NCBI GenBank assembly: GCA_003151595.1
Contig: PLXW01000039.1
Span: 47,159 to 111,158 of the forward strand
Length of the DNA: 64,000 bases
From: Myxococcales bacterium
GTDB lineage: Bacteria; Myxococcota; Polyangia; Polyangiales; Polyangiaceae
Direction of reading: 5' to 3'
Under the pieces are notes generated by a model. That model saw nothing but the letters and a program-made list of their open reading frames with translations, was not told the DNA's origin and did no database searches. Shown piece by piece: positions 61,672-64,000 of this stretch. Made by a program: the position numbers and the translations under genes. Position 1 is the first letter of the stretch, and every line of letters starts with the position of its first letter.

Positions 61672-61929
61672 CTACGCCCCCCGCACCCCCTCCTTCGCCG
61701 CGCGCACCGCACTCAAAATCGTGCGCGCGTGACCGAGGAACACCTCGCCCGCGTCGGACAGCCGCATCCCTCGCGGCGTCCGCGCGAACAAGCGCGCGCC
61801 CAGCTCGTCCTCGAGGCGGCGGATCTGCCGACTGACCGCAGGCTGGGCCACGCGGAGCTGCATCGACGCGCGGCCGACGTGCCCCTCTTCCGCAACGGCG
61901 ACGAAGTATTCGATCTGGGCGAGGCTCAT
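61672..61929 (-). CDS. HTH-only LysR-family fragment
   Basis: This is an 85-aa protein: LAQIEYFVAVAEEGHVGRASMQLRVAQPAVSRQIRRLEDELGARLF is the complete LysR winged helix, then LTDAGEVFL-like and the linker helix, and it stops. The ~200-residue ligand-binding domain is absent. TACGCT lies 7 nt before the ATG. It is either a truncated remnant of the permease/hydantoinase regulator or a small stand-alone DNA-binding protein. Confidence 0.8.
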   Translation of the reverse strand: MSLAQIEYFVAVAEEGHVGRASMQLRVAQPAVSRQIRRLEDELGARLFARTPRGMRLSDAGEVFLGHARTILSAVRAAKEGVRGA

Positions 61930-62031
61930 GGCCGACAGCGTAGCGCAGACCCGCGACGTGCCGAGCGAGTCCCCCTCCAGATCCAAACGGCATTGGATTC
62001 GTCCCCCCGCGCCGCGCCAAGGTCACGCGGG

Positions 62032-62808
62032 ATGAGCGTCGAGATCCTAGCGCCGGGTGAGATCGCGAAGCTTCGGCGCGCGGGGAGCGCCGCGGCATCG
62101 ACGTTGCTGTTCGTCGGGCGCCGACTTCGCGCCGGCATCACGACCGCGGAGATCGATCGCTGGGTGCGCGACCACACCGCGTCGCTGGGCGGAACCCCGA
62201 GCCAGCTCGGCTACCAGGGCTTCCCCGCCGCCGTCTGCACCAGCCGCAACGACGTCGTGTGCCACGGCATCCCCGCGCGCGACGAAGCGCTTCGACCGGA
62301 AGACATCGTCAACGTCGACATCACGACCCAGCTCGACGGCTTCCACGGCGACACCTCGGCGACGTTCCTCGTCGAGGAAGCTTCGGCCGACGCGCGGCAC
62401 GTCGTCGACGTCGCGCGGCGCTGCCGTGACGCCGGCATCGCGGTCGTTCGGGACGGAGCGCGCCTCGGCGACATCGGCGCCGCGATCGCCGAGCTGGCGC
62501 GGGCCGAAGGGTGCTCGGTGGTGCGCGAGTACGGCGGCCACGGCATCGGGCGCAAGATGCACATGGACCCGCACGTCGCCCACGTCGGGACGCGCGGATC
62601 AGGGATGCGCCTTCGCGCGGGGATGGTCTTCACCGTCGAGCCGATGATCAACCTCGGCCGACCCGACGTACGCCTGCGCGACGACGGATGGACCGTCGTC
62701 ACCGCCGACGGTTCGCTCTCCGCGCAGTTCGAGCACACCGTGCTCGTCACGCGCGACGGCGTCGAGATCCTGACCGTGGCTCGCGACGGCGCGCCGGCGG
62801 CCTACTGA
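62032..62808 (+). CDS. map: Methionine aminopeptidase, type I
   Basis: This is a 258-aa protein. GYQGFPAAVCTSRNDVVCHGIP is the substrate-pocket block with His, VNVDITTQLDGFHGDTSATF gives the metal Asp pair, YGGHGIGRKMHMDPHVAH gives the metal His, and MVFTVEPMIN and QFEHTVLVT give the two metal Glu residues. It removes initiator Met from new proteins. Many genomes have several copies; this one lies away from ribosomal genes, so it may be a second copy. Its end overlaps the hydantoinase gene by 7 bp. Confidence 0.95.
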   Translation: MSVEILAPGEIAKLRRAGSAAASTLLFVGRRLRAGITTAEIDRWVRDHTASLGGTPSQLGYQGFPAAVCTSRNDVVCHGIPARDEALRPEDIVNVDITTQLDGFHGDTSATFLVEEASADARHVVDVARRCRDAGIAVVRDGARLGDIGAAIAELARAEGCSVVREYGGHGIGRKMHMDPHVAHVGTRGSGMRLRAGMVFTVEPMINLGRPDVRLRDDGWTVVTADGSLSAQFEHTVLVTRDGVEILTVARDGAPAAY

Positions 62809-64000
62809 AGATTGAACGTCCCCCGCTTCACGAACGTCCCGTCCCCCTTCTTCCCCTTGTACTGCCCGTCCTGCACGACGACCTTGCCGTGCGACAGCAC
62901 GTGCGTCGGCCCGCCGACGACCTCGCGCCCCTCGTACGGCGAGTAATCGACGCGCATGTGCAGCGTCTTCTCGCTGAGCACGTGGCGCTTGTTCGGATCC
63001 CACACGAGCAAGTCCGCGTCGGCGCCGACGGCGATCGTTCCCTTGTGCGGGTACAGGCCGAAGATCTTCGCCGGCGCGGTCGACGTGATCTCGACGAACC
63101 GGTTCATCGAGATGCGCCCCGCGCGCACGCCGCCGTCCCACAGCAAGTAGAGGCGCGTCTCCACGCCCGGCATCCCGTTCGGGATCTTGGCGAACGAGTC
63201 CTTCCCGAGATCCTTCTGCCCCTTCATGCAGAACGGACAGTGATCGGTCGAGACCACTTGCAGGTCGTGCGTTCGCAGCCCGCGCCAGAGGTCCGCCTGC
63301 ATCGACGCCGGTCGCAGCGGCGGCGTGCACACGAACTTCGCCCCCTCTTGGCCGGGGCGATCGAGATCGTCGTCCGACAGGAAGAGGTACTGCGGGCACG
63401 TCTCGGCGTACGTCGGCAGACCGCGGTCACGCGCCTCGACCACTTGCTTCAGCGCCCGCTCGGCCGAGAGGTGAACCATGTACACCGGCGCGCCGGCCAT
63501 CTCGGCCAGGCAGATCGCGCGGTGCGTTCCTTCGGCCTCCATGATCTGCGGGCGCGTGATGGCGTGGTACTTCGGCGCGGTGTGCCCCTTGGCCAGCGCC
63601 TGCGACACGAGCACGTCGATCGGCAAGCCGTTCTCGGCGTGCATGCAGATGAGCGCGCCGATCTCGCCGGCGCGTTGCATCGCGCGGAAGATCTGACCGT
63701 CGTCGACCATCAGCACGCCGGGGTACGCCATGAACAGCTTGAAGCTCGTGATCCCTTCACGAACGAGCTGGTTCATCTCCTCGATCGTGCCGTCGTTCAC
63801 GTCGGTCATGATCATGTGGAAGCCGTAGTCGATCGCGGCTTTCCCCTCGGCCTTGCCGTGCCACACGTCGAGGTGCTTTCGGAGCGAGTCCCCCTTCGTC
63901 TGGATCGCGAAGTCGACGATCGTCGTCGTCCCGCCGTGCGCCGCGGCGAGCGTGCCGGTCTCGAAATCGTCGCTCGACGTGGTGCCGCCGAACGGCATGT
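62802..64000 (-). CDS. D-hydantoinase/dihydropyrimidinase, 5' end outside window
   Basis: About 399 residues are visible; the first ~60 (with the HxH metal motif) lie beyond the window. The carboxylated Lys is in GITSFKLFMAYPG, metal His residues in LICMHAENG and VYMVHLSAERAL, and the catalytic Asp in VVSTDHCPFCM, as in the cyclic amidohydrolase family. It opens dihydropyrimidines or 5-substituted hydantoins to N-carbamoyl amino acids. It lies near the NCS1 permease, suggesting a shared pathway, though in the opposite direction. Confidence 0.93.
   Translation of the reverse strand, partial: MPFGGTTSSDDFETGTLAAAHGGTTTIVDFAIQTKGDSLRKHLDVWHGKAEGKAAIDYGFHMIMTDVNDGTIEEMNQLVREGITSFKLFMAYPGVLMVDDGQIFRAMQRAGEIGALICMHAENGLPIDVLVSQALAKGHTAPKYHAITRPQIMEAEGTHRAICLAEMAGAPVYMVHLSAERALKQVVEARDRGLPTYAETCPQYLFLSDDDLDRPGQEGAKFVCTPPLRPASMQADLWRGLRTHDLQVVSTDHCPFCMKGQKDLGKDSFAKIPNGMPGVETRLYLLWDGGVRAGRISMNRFVEITSTAPAKIFGLYPHKGTIAVGADADLLVWDPNKRHVLSEKTLHMRVDYSPYEGREVVGGPTHVLSHGKVVVQDGQYKGKKGDGTFVKRGTFNLQ

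Noticed and set aside
60145..64000. Intact hydantoin-utilisation operon
   Set aside because: Permease and hydantoinase are on opposite strands and separated by a LysR remnant and a methionine aminopeptidase; no carbamoylase or racemase is visible, so only a functional link is suggested.

Overview
The window is very GC-rich and densely coded. It reads like a chromosome segment of a myxobacterium-related deltaproteobacterium (Polyangia-like). The reasons are four eukaryotic-type Ser/Thr kinases plus a pseudokinase, a PP2C phosphatase, a kinase joined to what looks like a TIGR02265/DUF2378-type domain, many small lipoproteins and Gly/Pro-rich linkers, GTG starts, and start/stop overlaps. The species cannot be named from sequence alone.

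Left chromosomal part (1-36.7 kb): AarF/UbiB kinase tail; MscS channel with a cyclic-nucleotide domain; PP2C; PrsW-type protease; L,D-transpeptidase; TPR protein; outer-membrane protein; a polyprenyl synthetase-GbsR/MarR operon with an AT-rich palindrome upstream; DEAD-box helicase; pseudokinase; ModA; acyl-CoA synthetase; MerR; DoxX; AlkZ-related protein; two kinases; a D-threonine-aldolase-like enzyme and a lipase-like lipoprotein. Next to tRNA-Lys(TTT) lie a gene broken by a 10-bp duplication, a methyltransferase, and a decayed tRNA-Lys 3' half that suggests an older integration at the same site.

Integrated element (36,769-51,188, 14,379 bp): it is bounded by a 41-bp direct repeat made from the 5' half of tRNA-Lys. 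Every gene runs leftward, mostly with ATGA/GTGA overlaps: AbiTii-like protein, small HTH, P4-type primase-helicase, an 83-bp palindrome, phage terminase large subunit, an IF-1-like protein, P63C protein, ribbon-helix-helix protein and tyrosine integrase. There are no capsid, portal, tail or lysis genes, so it looks like a phage satellite or island that carries its own TerL. The attachment site lies inside the integrase gene. In the circular form the integrase would be about 574 aa; integration cuts it to 483 aa and leaves its 92-residue tail stranded at the other end. The same event should separate tRNA-Lys from its original promoter.

Right chromosomal part (51.2-64 kb): LysE exporter; SprT-like/DUF2786 protein coupled to an alkylguanine-transferase-AlkA fusion; S46 peptidase; two unusual kinases; NCS1 permease; HTH-only LysR remnant; methionine aminopeptidase; and a D-hydantoinase/dihydropyrimidinase cut by the window edge. 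The permease and hydantoinase suggest uptake and opening of hydantoins or pyrimidines.
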